Source: Phycisphaeraceae bacterium
GTDB taxonomy: Bacteria > Planctomycetota > Phycisphaerae > Phycisphaerales > Zrk34
Assembly (NCBI GenBank): GCA_028284925.1
Contig: JANQQT010000137.1
Location: 1-45,284 of the forward strand
Direction: 5' to 3'
DNA length: 45,284 nucleotides
In this document: positions 1-8,523 of the stretch, one piece after another
Numbering within the stretch: the stretch's first letter is position 1
Layout: each line of letters starts with the position of its first letter
The notes under the pieces: generated by a model
Told to the model about the DNA's origin: nothing
The model's database searches: none
What the model saw: only the letters and a program-made list of their open reading frames with translations
Position numbers and translations under genes: made by a program

Positions 1-1
1 T

Positions 2-415
2 GGGAAGTTGGTGCATTCGTTTGAGGGACATACGCATCATGTGTTGTCGGTGAGCTGGAATCGGACGGGCCGAACGATTGCCTCGGGGAGCGCGGACAAC
101 AGCGTCAAGGTGTGGGATGTCGTACAGGGCCAGAGGAAGAAGACGATTGGCGGGTTTAAGAAGGAATTGACGGGACTGCGATATCTTGGTTACCTGAATC
201 GGTTTGTGGTGACGGGTGTGGGGGATGTGGTGAGGCAGTACAACGAGGGAGGTGGGAAGGAAAGGGACTATTCGGGATCATCGAGTTTGAATTACGCGTT
301 GACCGTTAGCGGGAACGGGCAATATGCCGCGTCAGGCGGACAGGATAGCACGGTGCGGGTATGGCGAACGAGTGATGGGAAGTTGGTTGGAACCTTTGGT
401 CCGGTCGGGAAGTGA
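2..415 (+). CDS. WD40 repeat protein, C-terminal fragment
   Basis: The reading frame is open from the window edge, so the gene starts outside and only its last 137 codons are seen. Two WD40 repeats are readable: one with GHTHHVLSVSW and SADNSVKVWD, and a last one with SGNGQYAASGGQDSTVRVW. A poorly matching blade lies between them. The opening residues GKLVHSF resemble the ending GKLVGTF, as expected for tandem blades of a beta-propeller. WD40 propellers are protein-interaction scaffolds, and in planctomycetes they are often fused to protein kinases or cytochrome-type domains. What lies upstream here cannot be known. The TTG at 8 is not taken as the start because the frame continues to the window edge. 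Confidence 0.82.
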   Translation, partial: GKLVHSFEGHTHHVLSVSWNRTGRTIASGSADNSVKVWDVVQGQRKKTIGGFKKELTGLRYLGYLNRFVVTGVGDVVRQYNEGGGKERDYSGSSSLNYALTVSGNGQYAASGGQDSTVRVWRTSDGKLVGTFGPVGK

Positions 416-450
416 CGGGTCAATGAAGAGAAGTTCGACGAGTGCGCGGT

Positions 451-1155
451 TCATAATTTTTTGCCTGTCGTTCCGTAGAACTTGTAGTTGATTTTATCGC
501 CTTTGGTGGCGGACTTACCGTTGTTAAGTGTAGGGAGTTCGAGGTAGATGTAGACTCGATCGCCCTGATCGCCGCGCACGAACTGCCAGTAGCGTGTGAC
601 TCTTCCGCCGGGGTAGATTCTGGTCCAGGGGGTTTTCTGTGTGTTTGATCTCATGAACCACTTGCCATCTTTGGCACGGTATATGGCGACCCAGCCGAAC
701 TGGTTTTTATCGACGTTGTGAAACTTGAGAATACAGATGTTCTCGGGGTAGAGGTATTGATAGAAGTAAAAGTTGCCGGCGAGGTGGAGACTTGAGGAGT
801 AGGTATCGGCTTTTGATCTTATAGCAGCGAGCGAGGGAACGACGAGACCTTTTTCGGGCGATAACTTGTAGTAGGTTTTGTGGTATCGAATTTTCTGTTG
901 TCCGACAAGATACGCGCCGGTGGGTGTTTTTTTGTGTGATTGAGAGACGAGGCTTGCGCCGTAGACGGAGCCGGGATAGAGTTTCTGTTTCTCGAGTCTT
1001 CGTTTTTCTGAGGCGATGGCGGCGGTGTGCTGGGAGTCGGTCTGTGAGGCGATGGGGACGGAGGGTTTGGCCTGGGCATGGGCATAGGTGGGGAGGAGAA
1101 TCGTCAGGGCGAGAACTGAAAGAAGGAGTTTGGCTGAGACACGGTGGCGTGACAT
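451..1155 (-). CDS. Secreted protein of unknown function
   Basis: I do not recognise a family. The 234-residue product begins with a clear Sec signal peptide: MSRHR, a hydrophobic stretch LLLSVLALTILL, and a likely cut after YAHA. The mature part is rich in Lys, Tyr and Trp, with a middle segment about entering and using Tyr-rich strands and a late segment containing WVAIYRAKDGKWF and YWQFVRGDQGDRVYIYLELP. This suggests a small beta-rich periplasmic or extracellular domain. The ATG at 1155 is chosen over an in-frame TTG two codons earlier because an AAAGGA Shine-Dalgarno sequence sits 7 nt before it. It is convergent with the WD40 gene and divergent from the decarboxylase gene. Confidence 0.7.
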   Translation of the reverse strand: MSRHRVSAKLLLSVLALTILLPTYAHAQAKPSVPIASQTDSQHTAAIASEKRRLEKQKLYPGSVYGASLVSQSHKKTPTGAYLVGQQKIRYHKTYYKLSPEKGLVVPSLAAIRSKADTYSSSLHLAGNFYFYQYLYPENICILKFHNVDKNQFGWVAIYRAKDGKWFMRSNTQKTPWTRIYPGGRVTRYWQFVRGDQGDRVYIYLELPTLNNGKSATKGDKINYKFYGTTGKKL

Positions 1156-1561
1156 GGACAATCCTTTAGATCGGTGTGCTTACTTGCCTGTGGCATAGCG
1201 TATCACAGGTGTGTTATTAATCAATACGAATAAGCGGATGGGTTATTACAGGCGTTACCAAAAAGAGACGAGCTGGACGTTACCCCCCTTCCGCCGGCCT
1301 TGGATGTGATTATTTGTGGACATGATATGATTGGTGGCGAAGCAAATGCCTGGTGTTATGGATTTGTGAAAATGCCCTCGTTACAAGCAAGTCGTTAGTG
1401 GCGTTGTATCAGGGGACATCAGGAATTTTGTAGATGTTTAGAAATACTCCGGGCAATCCAAATCGTTCCGTAATTCACAAGCAATTGTTACGGCCTGGGT
1501 CGGTGTATAACGACCCGAACGGAATGGAAAATCGTATTACCCCAGGAAGGAGACCACGGCA
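1156..1561. other. Divergent intergenic region with a hairpin
   Basis: No gene is seen in these 406 bases. The region separates the divergent genes at 1155 and 1562 and should hold both promoters, but no clear -35/-10 pair was found. A small inverted repeat, GGGTCG (1497-1502) and CGACCC (1511-1516) with an 8-nt AT-rich loop, lies in the expected 5' leader of the decarboxylase gene and could be an operator or a leader hairpin. A strong Shine-Dalgarno sequence, AGGAAGGAG, is at 1544-1552. Confidence 0.5.
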
Positions 1562-3193
1562 ATGAGTAAGCAGACGATTGGTCGGTATCTGGTGAAGCGG
1601 TTGGAGGGGGTGGGGGTGAGGCATGTATTCGGAATACCGGGGGATTATGTTCTGGGGTTTTATGATCGACTGGTGGAAAGCAATATGGAGGTGGTGGGGA
1701 CGTGTACCGAGATTGGCGCGGGATACGCAGCGGATGGTTATGCGCGGGTGAATGGGGTGGGGTGCGTGTGTGTGACGTATTGTGTGGGTGGGTTGAATGT
1801 GCTGAATGCTGTGGCGGGAGCTTATGCGGAGAAGTCGCCACTGATTGTGATCAGTGGGGCGCCTGGTGTGGGAGAGCGGGGACGATCACCTTTGCTGCAT
1901 CACCAGGTGAGGGATTTTCAAACGCAGAAGCAGATTTATGAGAAGGTAACGGTGGCGACCGCGGCGATTGAGAATGCGAAAGATGCGCCTGAACAGATTG
2001 ATGATGCAATCCGGGCGTGCCTGAAGCATAAGCGACCTGTTTATATTGAGTTACCGCGTGACATGGTGGATGAGATTTGTGAAGGGCCGGACAAATTCGA
2101 GATGGGTGTGGAGAAGAGTGATGCGGGGGCATTGAAAGAGGCGGTGGACGAGACGGCAGAGATGTTGCGAAAGGCAAAGCGGCCGGTAATTCTGGGTGGG
2201 GTTGAGATTCATCGGTTTGGATTGCAGGAAGCCTTGTTGAAGCTTGTGGAAAAGACGGGTTATCCGTTTGCGGCGACGTTTCTGGGCAAGTCGATCCTGT
2301 CAGAAAAACACGCGCAAAGTCTGGGGGTATACGAGGGGGCGATGGGGCGTGAGGCGACGCGACGCGTGGTGGAGGGGTCGGACAGCCTGTTGATTCTGGG
2401 CGCTTTTTTAACGGATATCAATCTGGGTGGTTTTACAGCAAAACTGGATGTGAGGAAGAGTATCCTTGCAGGTTCGGAAAAGATCAGTATCGGGCATCAC
2501 CATTATGAGGATGTGGTTCTGGGGGATTTTATTGACAAGTTGACGAAAGCGAATTTAGGGAAGCGGAGAAAGGCCGTGATGCCGGCGAAGAAGGAAGTTA
2601 AACCCTATAAGGCGCGGGGCGGGCGGGCGATTACGATTAAGCGATTCTGGAAACGGATGGATGAGTTTATCGGGGATGATACGGTTGTGATTGCTGATGT
2701 GGGAGACAGCTTGTTTGGGGCAGCGGATCTAACGGTTTACAAGCGGACGGAGTTTATCAGTCCGGCGTATTACACGTCGATGGGTTTTGCCGTACCAGGT
2801 GCTTTGGGAGCGCAGCTGGGGAATGAGAAGATGCGGCCCGTGGTGTTTGTGGGTGACGGTGCGTTTCAGATGACGGGGCATGAGTTATCGACGATTGTGC
2901 GTTGTGGGCTGAATCCGATTGTGTTTGTCCTGAACAACAAGGGGTATACGACGGAGCGTTTTATTCATGAGGGGCCTTACAATGAGATCCAGAATTGGGC
3001 GTACCATCTTTGGCCGCAATTGGTGGGGGATGGGAGCGGGATGGAGGTGAGGACGGAGGGTGAGCTGGAAGAGGCATTGGAGCGGGCCAAGGCGACTGCG
3101 CGGTGTTTTACCATTGTGAATGTGCATCTGGATAAGATGGATGGGTCGGCTGCGCTTGAGCGATTGGGTAAGAGGTTGGGACAGCGGGTTTAA
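1562..3193 (+). CDS. ThDP-dependent 2-oxo-acid decarboxylase (pyruvate/indolepyruvate decarboxylase family)
   Basis: The 543-aa product matches the pyruvate decarboxylase/indolepyruvate decarboxylase family along its whole length, close to the usual 540-570 aa. These enzymes remove CO2 from a 2-oxo acid to give an aldehyde in the cytoplasm. The N-terminal PYR domain has the cofactor-activating Glu50 in TEIGAGYAADGYAR, Asp28 in IPGDY, and the His pair at 112-113. The C-terminal PP domain has the ThDP/Mg signature beginning GDGAFQMT near residue 431 and ending NNKGYTTER, then YNEIQNWAY, as in pyruvate decarboxylases. The start has the strong Shine-Dalgarno AGGAAGGAG 9 nt upstream. Substrate choice (pyruvate, indolepyruvate, phenylpyruvate or branched-chain oxo acids) cannot be read reliably, so no symbol is given. 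Confidence 0.93.
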   Translation: MSKQTIGRYLVKRLEGVGVRHVFGIPGDYVLGFYDRLVESNMEVVGTCTEIGAGYAADGYARVNGVGCVCVTYCVGGLNVLNAVAGAYAEKSPLIVISGAPGVGERGRSPLLHHQVRDFQTQKQIYEKVTVATAAIENAKDAPEQIDDAIRACLKHKRPVYIELPRDMVDEICEGPDKFEMGVEKSDAGALKEAVDETAEMLRKAKRPVILGGVEIHRFGLQEALLKLVEKTGYPFAATFLGKSILSEKHAQSLGVYEGAMGREATRRVVEGSDSLLILGAFLTDINLGGFTAKLDVRKSILAGSEKISIGHHHYEDVVLGDFIDKLTKANLGKRRKAVMPAKKEVKPYKARGGRAITIKRFWKRMDEFIGDDTVVIADVGDSLFGAADLTVYKRTEFISPAYYTSMGFAVPGALGAQLGNEKMRPVVFVGDGAFQMTGHELSTIVRCGLNPIVFVLNNKGYTTERFIHEGPYNEIQNWAYHLWPQLVGDGSGMEVRTEGELEEALERAKATARCFTIVNVHLDKMDGSAALERLGKRLGQRV

Positions 3194-3292
3194 GGACGGG
3201 GTGAGAGGGGTTGCATCCGGTGAGAGGAAAGTTGTGTATTGTGGGGCCGGGAGGATGTTTGTTGGCTGACCAAGAAGAAAGAGAGAGGTTGT

Positions 3293-4711
3293 ATGAGATT
3301 GGGCATGTGGATTGGACTGGCAGCGGCGATCGCTTTGGGGATTGGGGAGGTAGAGGGTGGAGAAGTAAAGGCGGGGTTTGGAGTCGTGGATATTACACCG
3401 GTGGTGAAGAAGGGTGGCAAGGCGGTGTGGATTGCGGGGTATGGGCAGAATCGGAAGGCCACAGGGGTGCATGACAAGTTGTATGCGCGGGCTGTGGTGT
3501 TGACGGATGGGAAGACGAAAGTGGGATTGGTTTCGGTGGATCTGGTGGGGCTTATGCGTCCTGAGGTATTGAAGGTGCGGGCTGGATTGAAGGACTACGC
3601 GCATGTGACTGTTTCGAGTACGCACAATCATGAGGGGCCGGATGTAATTGGGTTATGGGGGCCATCGCCGGTTAAGACAGGCGTGGATGAGGGGTATCTG
3701 GCTCTGGTTGTCAAGGGAGTTATCAAGGCTGTGCGTGAGGCGGAAAGCAAGGCGAAGCCGGTGAGAGTTCGCTACGGGACGGCGAACGATGAACAATTGC
3801 TGGGAGATTCGAGGAAGCCGATCGTGAAGGATGGCGTTTTGCGGGTGCTGAAATTTGAAAATGTGAAGTCGGGGAAGATGGCGGGGATCCTGGTGCAATG
3901 GAATTGTCATCCGGAGGCGATGGGGCCGCGCAATACTTTGTTGACAGCGGACTTTCCTGTGGAGACGATCCGGTATTTGAAGAAAAAGTATAAGTGCGAA
4001 GTGGCGTATTTCACGGGCGCTATTGGAGGACTTTTGGCGCCGCCGGATAGAGTCGTGAAGGACAAGTCAGGCAGAGAATTGAAGGAAGGGGAGTGGGCTT
4101 ACATGGAGGAGTATGGGCGTATGGTGGCGAGATTGGCAGTAAAGGCTATCGAGCGGTCCAGAAAGATTGATGTTTGGCCTGTGAAGGTGAGGATGAAGAA
4201 GGTCTATCTACCACTGGTGAATCCGGTGTATCGACTGGCGGCACAATACCAGTTGATCAAACGTAAGATGTACGTTGGTGTGGGGGATATGTATCGACGT
4301 GGGGCCGAGACGAAGGTTGCCCTGGCGGGGAATGTTAAGCTGGTGGTGGAATCAGAGATCGGGTGCCTGAAGCTGGGGGAGTTGTATGTGGCAATGATTC
4401 CCGGGGAGTTGTATCCGGAATTGGTTTACGGAAAAGTTCAGACGCCTGCGGATGCGGGGGCGGATTTTCCGAACGCCAAGGCGGAGACGGCTGTGTTCAA
4501 ACACCTTAAAGGCAAGAAAGCTATGTTGTTTGGTCTTGCCAATGATGAGGTGGGTTACATTATTCCCAAGCGGCAATGGGATGTGACAAGACCTTATGCC
4601 TATGGGTTGAAGAAGCGGCAATATGGTGAAGTCAACAGCCTGGGGCCTGAGACGGCGGGGATCCTGATGAAAGCGTTTGGCGATGCAGTCGGTGAGCTGA
4701 AAGGAAAATAA
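3293..4711 (+). CDS. Neutral/alkaline ceramidase-like hydrolase, secreted
   Basis: The 472-aa product has the N-terminal catalytic fold of the neutral/alkaline non-lysosomal ceramidase family: AGFGVVDITP at the mature N-terminus, then STHNHEGPD with His111 and His113, and WNCHPEAMG with His206, the expected zinc ligands. It ends near 470 residues and has no C-terminal immunoglobulin-like domain, so it belongs to the short bacterial type whose substrate is often not ceramide. The start is placed at the ATG at 3293, 18 codons inside the longest open frame, because it begins a good signal peptide (MRLGMWIGLAAAIALG) and has an AGAGAGG sequence just upstream. It follows the decarboxylase gene by 99 nt on the same strand and may be co-transcribed. 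The amide substrate is unknown. Confidence 0.85.
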   Translation: MRLGMWIGLAAAIALGIGEVEGGEVKAGFGVVDITPVVKKGGKAVWIAGYGQNRKATGVHDKLYARAVVLTDGKTKVGLVSVDLVGLMRPEVLKVRAGLKDYAHVTVSSTHNHEGPDVIGLWGPSPVKTGVDEGYLALVVKGVIKAVREAESKAKPVRVRYGTANDEQLLGDSRKPIVKDGVLRVLKFENVKSGKMAGILVQWNCHPEAMGPRNTLLTADFPVETIRYLKKKYKCEVAYFTGAIGGLLAPPDRVVKDKSGRELKEGEWAYMEEYGRMVARLAVKAIERSRKIDVWPVKVRMKKVYLPLVNPVYRLAAQYQLIKRKMYVGVGDMYRRGAETKVALAGNVKLVVESEIGCLKLGELYVAMIPGELYPELVYGKVQTPADAGADFPNAKAETAVFKHLKGKKAMLFGLANDEVGYIIPKRQWDVTRPYAYGLKKRQYGEVNSLGPETAGILMKAFGDAVGELKGK

Positions 4712-4901
4712 CGGGTGGATATCTGAGAGAAGAGGAAGAACGATTGAGTAAGTGTTTTCAGGGAAGTTTTCGTCATTGCAGATGTGCCGACCGGTATCCA
4801 ACACACGGTTGTCCGCGGCATGCACCGTATACCTATGGAATAACATCTGACCAATAATGGTCCCTCCAAAGAAATCTAACTAACAAGACAAGGTCAAACG
4901 T

Positions 4902-5471
4902 ATGAGCGAGTTGGTGAAGGCAGTTGAGGCGGGAGACGTGGACGTGGTGAGAGGGTTGTTGGATGATGGTGTGAATATCGAAAAGGAGGATATGGTGGGA
5001 CGCGTGGCGTTACATCTGGCGGCTTCAACCAATCACGTGGAACTGGCGGAGATGTTACTGGATGCGGGGGCGGATGTGAACGCGCTGGGGAGGATTGGTC
5101 GGGGAGCGATACACGCGGCATCAAGGAAAGGGAATGTGGACGTGATGAAGGTGTTGCTGGATCGCGGGGCGGATGTGAATTTGCAGACAAGGGACGGACG
5201 AACGGCATTGCATATGGTGGCGGGTATTTTGGAGATGGCACGGATGCTGCTGGATCATGGGGCAGATGCGAATATTCCGGACGGCGTGGGGCGGGCGGCG
5301 ATTCACGAAGTAGTAAGGAAAGGGACTGCCGAGGTCGTGGAACTGTTGATCGAGGGCGGGGCAAATGTGAACCAGAAGGGAAGGGATGGGCGATCGGCGA
5401 TGGCCGGGTGTATGACGGAGACCAAGAAGGCAATCGCAGATGTATTGAGAAAACACGGCATTGAGGAGTAG
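4902..5471 (+). CDS. Ankyrin repeat protein
   Basis: A 189-aa protein made almost entirely of about five ankyrin repeats. Typical pieces are ALHLAASTNHVELAEMLLDA, GADVNLQTRDGRTALHMVA, GADANIPDGVGRAAIHEVV and GANVNQKGRDGRSAM. Ankyrin stacks bind other proteins. No signal peptide, membrane segment or catalytic domain is seen, so it is probably cytoplasmic. One repeat (residues about 100-125) is shortened. An AAGGT weak Shine-Dalgarno sequence lies about 9 nt before the ATG. The 190 nt before it hold no gene, and it converges on the DUF1579 gene. Confidence 0.9.
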   Translation: MSELVKAVEAGDVDVVRGLLDDGVNIEKEDMVGRVALHLAASTNHVELAEMLLDAGADVNALGRIGRGAIHAASRKGNVDVMKVLLDRGADVNLQTRDGRTALHMVAGILEMARMLLDHGADANIPDGVGRAAIHEVVRKGTAEVVELLIEGGANVNQKGRDGRSAMAGCMTETKKAIADVLRKHGIEE

Positions 5472-5535
5472 AAATTCGGTGAATACGCGTGGGATGCGAG
5501 GTTGCTTACCCAAAAGTCAGTCCGTTCACCTATGA

Positions 5536-5571
5536 CAAAAGTGCAAGCGTGATATTTCTTCACGCTTGCAC
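5536..5571 (-). terminator. Rho-independent terminator
   Basis: A perfect 12-bp stem (GTGCAAGCGTGA at 5541-5552 with TCACGCTTGCAC at 5560-5571, loop of 7 nt) is followed on the minus strand by TTTTGTC. It lies 34 bases beyond the stop codon of the DUF1579 gene, in the convergent gap with the ankyrin gene. Confidence 0.8.
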
Positions 5572-5604
5572 CTTCATGTACTTCAGGCAAAAGTTCCTGA
5601 GGGA

Positions 5605-6273
5605 TTATTTCTTGCGTGTGTAGGTGATTTCGATGACCTTGTAGTCATCGCCCGCCGGGAGATCGTAGATGCGAAAGAGGAATTTGTCCTTGTTGATGAC
5701 GACGGTTTCATACTTGATATGGCGACCGCTCATGGAGAGCATCGGTTCGTCGGCCGTGCCGAACATCCGGATGGTTTTGCCATTGGGGTGAGCCGTGCCG
5801 GAGAAGTTGAGAAGTTGTGTACCCATGCTGTCGCACCATGAGCCGACGTAGAGTTTTTTGTATTTGTCGTAGCCGGTAATCCCGAATCCTTCATAATTGA
5901 TTTTTTTCACTTTTCCATCGAGCGTGGGCATCATCATCGAGCCGTTGAAGTTTTGTTGGATAAATCGTTTTCCAAGGATCCATTTGAATGACGCAGTACC
6001 TTTGGACTTGGTGGAGGGACCTTTCGGCCCGGCCATCCACATCTCAGTTTGAATATTCCAGTCCCCGACATACATCCCGAGCGCAGCGTGTTCCTTACCC
6101 GGGGTCATGACTTCCTGCCAGCGCTGCATCATTTTCTTCATTTCTTCCGGGCTGGGCTGCCTTGCCGCGACCGTGTCATCAGCGGAGGCAATATTGGGGC
6201 GATGGTATTGGCCCATAAAAAACGCAGTGGAGGCAACGGTGACCATTAGGAGGATGCAAAGAGGGGTTTTCAT
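5605..6273 (-). CDS. DUF1579 family secreted protein
   Basis: The 222-aa product has an N-terminal signal or anchor segment (MKTPLCILLMVTVASTAFFMG) followed by a DUF1579 domain: ALGMYVGDWNIQTEMWMAGP, TASFKWILGKRFIQQNFNGS, GFGITGYDKYKKLYVGSW and a late YETVVINKDKFLFRIYDL. The family is a lipocalin-like beta-barrel, common in planctomycetes, with no known biochemical role. The ATG at 6273 has an AAGGAG Shine-Dalgarno sequence 8 nt upstream. A terminator follows the gene. The IS1595-type transposon lies 117 nt upstream of the start, so the original promoter region was probably not destroyed. Confidence 0.85.
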   Translation of the reverse strand: MKTPLCILLMVTVASTAFFMGQYHRPNIASADDTVAARQPSPEEMKKMMQRWQEVMTPGKEHAALGMYVGDWNIQTEMWMAGPKGPSTKSKGTASFKWILGKRFIQQNFNGSMMMPTLDGKVKKINYEGFGITGYDKYKKLYVGSWCDSMGTQLLNFSGTAHPNGKTIRMFGTADEPMLSMSGRHIKYETVVINKDKFLFRIYDLPAGDDYKVIEITYTRKK

Positions 6274-6389
6274 GAACGAGCTCCTTAACAGAATTGGCGA
6301 AGAGTGCTTGTGACGGGCTGACCATGATGTCGACCGCCGTATCTTGCGCAGAGTATACCATATCCCACGAAAAATCCAAACAAAATCCT

Positions 6390-6397
6390 AAAACCAG
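6390..6397. repeat. 8-bp target-site duplication, left copy
   Basis: AAAACCAG directly abuts the left inverted repeat. An identical AAAACCAG abuts the right inverted repeat at 10766-10773 in the same orientation. Eight base pairs is the usual target duplication of the IS1595 family. Confidence 0.9.
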
Positions 6398-6419
6398 CGG
6401 AAGTATGTACCTTACGCAA
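6398..6419 (+). repeat. Left terminal inverted repeat of the transposon
   Basis: A 22-bp sequence beginning CGGAAGTATG and ending TTACGCAA is the exact reverse complement of 10744-10765. The match stops at the inner edge, where the next base is T on the left and C on the reverse-complemented right end. Confidence 0.95.
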
Positions 6420-6457
6420 TGGGGGAAGGGTAAAGATTTTTCGGCATTGCAATCGAC

Positions 6458-6487
6458 TTGACAGCAGTAGACAATATGATGTATGCT
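6458..6487 (+). promoter_or_regulatory. Sigma70-type promoter inside the left end
   Basis: TTGACA (6458-6463) and TATGCT (6482-6487) are separated by 18 bp. It points into the element toward the first passenger gene, with about 160 nt of leader if used. A second promoter lies closer to the gene. Confidence 0.5.
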
Positions 6488-6591
6488 TGCCGTCAATCTG
6501 ATGGTGCGTCACCTTTATCGACGGCGGTTCCAATCGAACCAAAACCCAGTTTTTCAGGTTTATTCCCCGTTTTGGCATTATCGGACGGTAA

Positions 6592-6620
6592 TTGACTGCC
6601 GGTGGACAATTACATATTCT
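6592..6620 (+). promoter_or_regulatory. Sigma70-type promoter for the left passenger genes
   Basis: TTGACT (6592-6597) and TATTCT (6615-6620) are separated by 17 bp. Transcription would begin near 6627, giving a leader of about 23 nt before the ATG at 6650. Confidence 0.6.
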
Positions 6621-6649
6621 ACTATTGATTTCCGATAAAAGGGTATAAA

Positions 6650-7105
6650 ATGACAGGCACGCTGGACCCGATTGAGCTTAAAGCAAAGTGCCATAAAACG
6701 GAACAGCCCACGCGGGAGGTGTGCGTTACCCCTGATACTCAGGAAAAACTTCTCAGGAACGGTCCGCGCCAAAAAGCGTATCAATTGTATGGGGATCGCG
6801 ATACAGGAGAAGGGAGCATTGTAGAATGGACTCTAGTTAATGCATCGGCGATATGCGACGGAACGAGGAAATTCAGTGAAGGTGGTCGCTGTTATGCGGC
6901 CAAAGCTCCGTATGATTGGGATTTTGACGGCGTCAAAGGCTTCAGAATAGACCCTCCTCCTAAGCAGATTTTTGAGGTGTACGTCGATCAGAACGGCGAG
7001 GTCTATGACTGGAGTTGGGGGCCAGCCGACCCAAACGATGACACCCTGCCAATTGACCACAGCAGCAATGGCAGGTTTTCAAAGGGATTATTATGGCCAA
7101 AGTAA
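6650..7105 (+). CDS. Transposon passenger protein of unknown function (151 aa)
   Basis: I do not recognise this protein. It has no signal peptide or membrane segment. Its second half is rich in Asp, Pro and aromatic residues, with YDWDFDGVKGFRIDPPPKQI, FEVYVDQNGEVYDWSWGPAD and a C-terminal GRFSKGLLWPK. It looks like a compact soluble domain. The ATG follows an AAAGGG sequence and a promoter at 6592-6620. Its last 13 bases overlap the start of the next gene, so the two are very likely translated together. Possible roles include a toxin, an immunity factor or a transposition accessory protein, but nothing in the sequence settles this. Confidence 0.72.
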   Translation: MTGTLDPIELKAKCHKTEQPTREVCVTPDTQEKLLRNGPRQKAYQLYGDRDTGEGSIVEWTLVNASAICDGTRKFSEGGRCYAAKAPYDWDFDGVKGFRIDPPPKQIFEVYVDQNGEVYDWSWGPADPNDDTLPIDHSSNGRFSKGLLWPK

Positions 7106-7506
7106 CAATGCAAAACGTATTAGATACCCTCGGTATGGATGAGCCGCAATTCAGACCAGAGCCATATTATTCGCATTCTGGCGATTGCCTTATTTGGTTT
7201 GTGGAAGAAGCGTGTTACGATCGTGATCGTATCAATAGCATCCTTACCGTATTCAGGCATAGAGAAACCAGGTCCGTAATCGGAATTCAGGTAAAAGACG
7301 TTGGCACGATCCTCGAACAGATTTCACATTTTGGATTTTCATACAAGGAAGAAGGTGTGGAATTTCGTGTATTATTGTTGGGCGCAAAGGCTTGTGATAC
7401 GGAGGGGGAAATAGAGTCGCTGGAGCCTGTTCAGGAATTTCTTGAACGAGTGGGCGGGGACAGGAAAATCGACTCATCAACATTGAATGAGGCGTGCGCT
7501 ATTTAA
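7093..7506 (+). CDS. Transposon passenger protein of unknown function (137 aa)
   Basis: I do not recognise this protein. It is a 137-aa soluble, acidic protein with motifs such as PYYSHSGDCLIWFVEEACYD, DRINSILTVFRH and GVEFRVLLLGAKACDTEGEI. The start overlaps the stop of the preceding gene by 13 bp in another frame, which is typical of translational coupling. The stop codon at 7504-7506 lies only 3 nt from the end of the oppositely directed transposase gene, so no room is left for a separate terminator. The ATG at 7108 is a possible alternative start. Pairing of two small overlapping genes of similar size resembles toxin/antitoxin or toxin/immunity pairs, but this is inference only. Confidence 0.7.
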   Translation: MAKVTMQNVLDTLGMDEPQFRPEPYYSHSGDCLIWFVEEACYDRDRINSILTVFRHRETRSVIGIQVKDVGTILEQISHFGFSYKEEGVEFRVLLLGAKACDTEGEIESLEPVQEFLERVGGDRKIDSSTLNEACAI

Positions 7507-7509
7507 GCC

Positions 7510-8502
7510 TCACACTACTTGCTCCGAATACGCCAACCTCTTACCTACTGCCCCCTGAATCGCGGCCAGTGTCCGCTCCCCGTCATCCAGCTTTCGGGTG
7601 TTGTACCTGAACTCGAACTCATCCAGATACCTTTGTAGGTGCGTACTGCTTACGTTGTGGTAGACCCCGTATATGCCTCGTTTCAGGATGGCCCAAAAGC
7701 TCTCAATCGTGTTGGTTGTGACATCGCCCCGGACGTACTCGCGTCGGCAGTGTGCTACCGTCTGGTGGCTTGGGAACTCTTTGCCAATCGCTTTGTACGA
7801 GGTGTTTTCGTCTGACATCAGCTTGGACGCCTTATCAACGTGTTCGGTAATCGCTGCACTTAGCGTCTTTGCGGTCACATTCGGGACGACACGGGCGCGA
7901 ACCCTCCCCTTGCGCTCGACTGCGCCAAATACCGCCATTTTGCCCACGTGTCCCACCCGCATTTTCTCGGTGCGGAAAAATTTCGGTTTCCATGTTTGGC
8001 GGTGTCGGGGCTTGCCACCGATGTAGGTTTCATCAACTTCTACCGTTCCCTTGAGCTTGCCGCCGTCGCTCTTATTCACTGGAGCCATTGCGAAGCGAAT
8101 TCGATGCATGAGGAATAAGGCAGATTTGTAGGACAACCCTGTCATTCTCTCGATTTGCTTGGCTGAACACCCCTTCTTGCTCGAACACGCTAACCACGTA
8201 GCCATGCACCAGTGGCGAAGGGGTATGCGGCTTTCCTCCATCACTGTGCCGATGCGTACGGTGAACTGCTTTTTGCATTCTGAGCCATTGCACCGCCATA
8301 GGAATCGTTTGTTTCGTTCGCCAGTCTTGCGGTCTTTCATTTGGTAAACGTCCGTCCCGTGGCAATGAGGGCAAGTCGGCGTGTCTCCCCATCGGTGACG
8401 CTCGAAAAACTCGACTGCAGCTTGCTCATTGGAGCATGCCACTGGAATCTCGCGGACGACTTCGCTGTTACTGGTTCCGTTTGAGTTTTGGGGTTTATCC
8501 AT
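7510..8502 (-). CDS. IS1595-family transposase (ISXO2-like)
   Basis: The 330-aa protein catalyses movement of the surrounding element. The N-terminus has a zinc ribbon with Cys44, Cys47 (CPHC), Cys71 and Cys76, then a helical DNA-binding segment ending in LSYKSALFLMHRIRFAM. The ISXO2-like catalytic domain has VDETYIGG with Asp157, MSDENTSYKAI with Asp231, and TNTIESFWAILKRGIYGVYH with Asn264/Glu267, followed by YLDEFEFRYNTR. It is full length with no frameshift. The ATG at 8502 is chosen over an in-frame GTG at 8523 because AGAGAGG lies 8 nt before it. A promoter overlapped by a perfect palindrome lies just upstream. It is the only transposase gene in the element. Confidence 0.95.
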   Translation of the reverse strand: MDKPQNSNGTSNSEVVREIPVACSNEQAAVEFFERHRWGDTPTCPHCHGTDVYQMKDRKTGERNKRFLWRCNGSECKKQFTVRIGTVMEESRIPLRHWCMATWLACSSKKGCSAKQIERMTGLSYKSALFLMHRIRFAMAPVNKSDGGKLKGTVEVDETYIGGKPRHRQTWKPKFFRTEKMRVGHVGKMAVFGAVERKGRVRARVVPNVTAKTLSAAITEHVDKASKLMSDENTSYKAIGKEFPSHQTVAHCRREYVRGDVTTNTIESFWAILKRGIYGVYHNVSSTHLQRYLDEFEFRYNTRKLDDGERTLAAIQGAVGKRLAYSEQVV

Positions 8503-8523
8503 GATTTTGGCCTCTCTGGACAC

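Noticed and set aside
6526..6540. GGTTC-CAATC-GAACC hairpin resembling a tRNA T-arm
   Set aside because: No acceptor, D-arm or anticodon arm can be built around it, so it is treated as a chance stem in the left end of the transposon.
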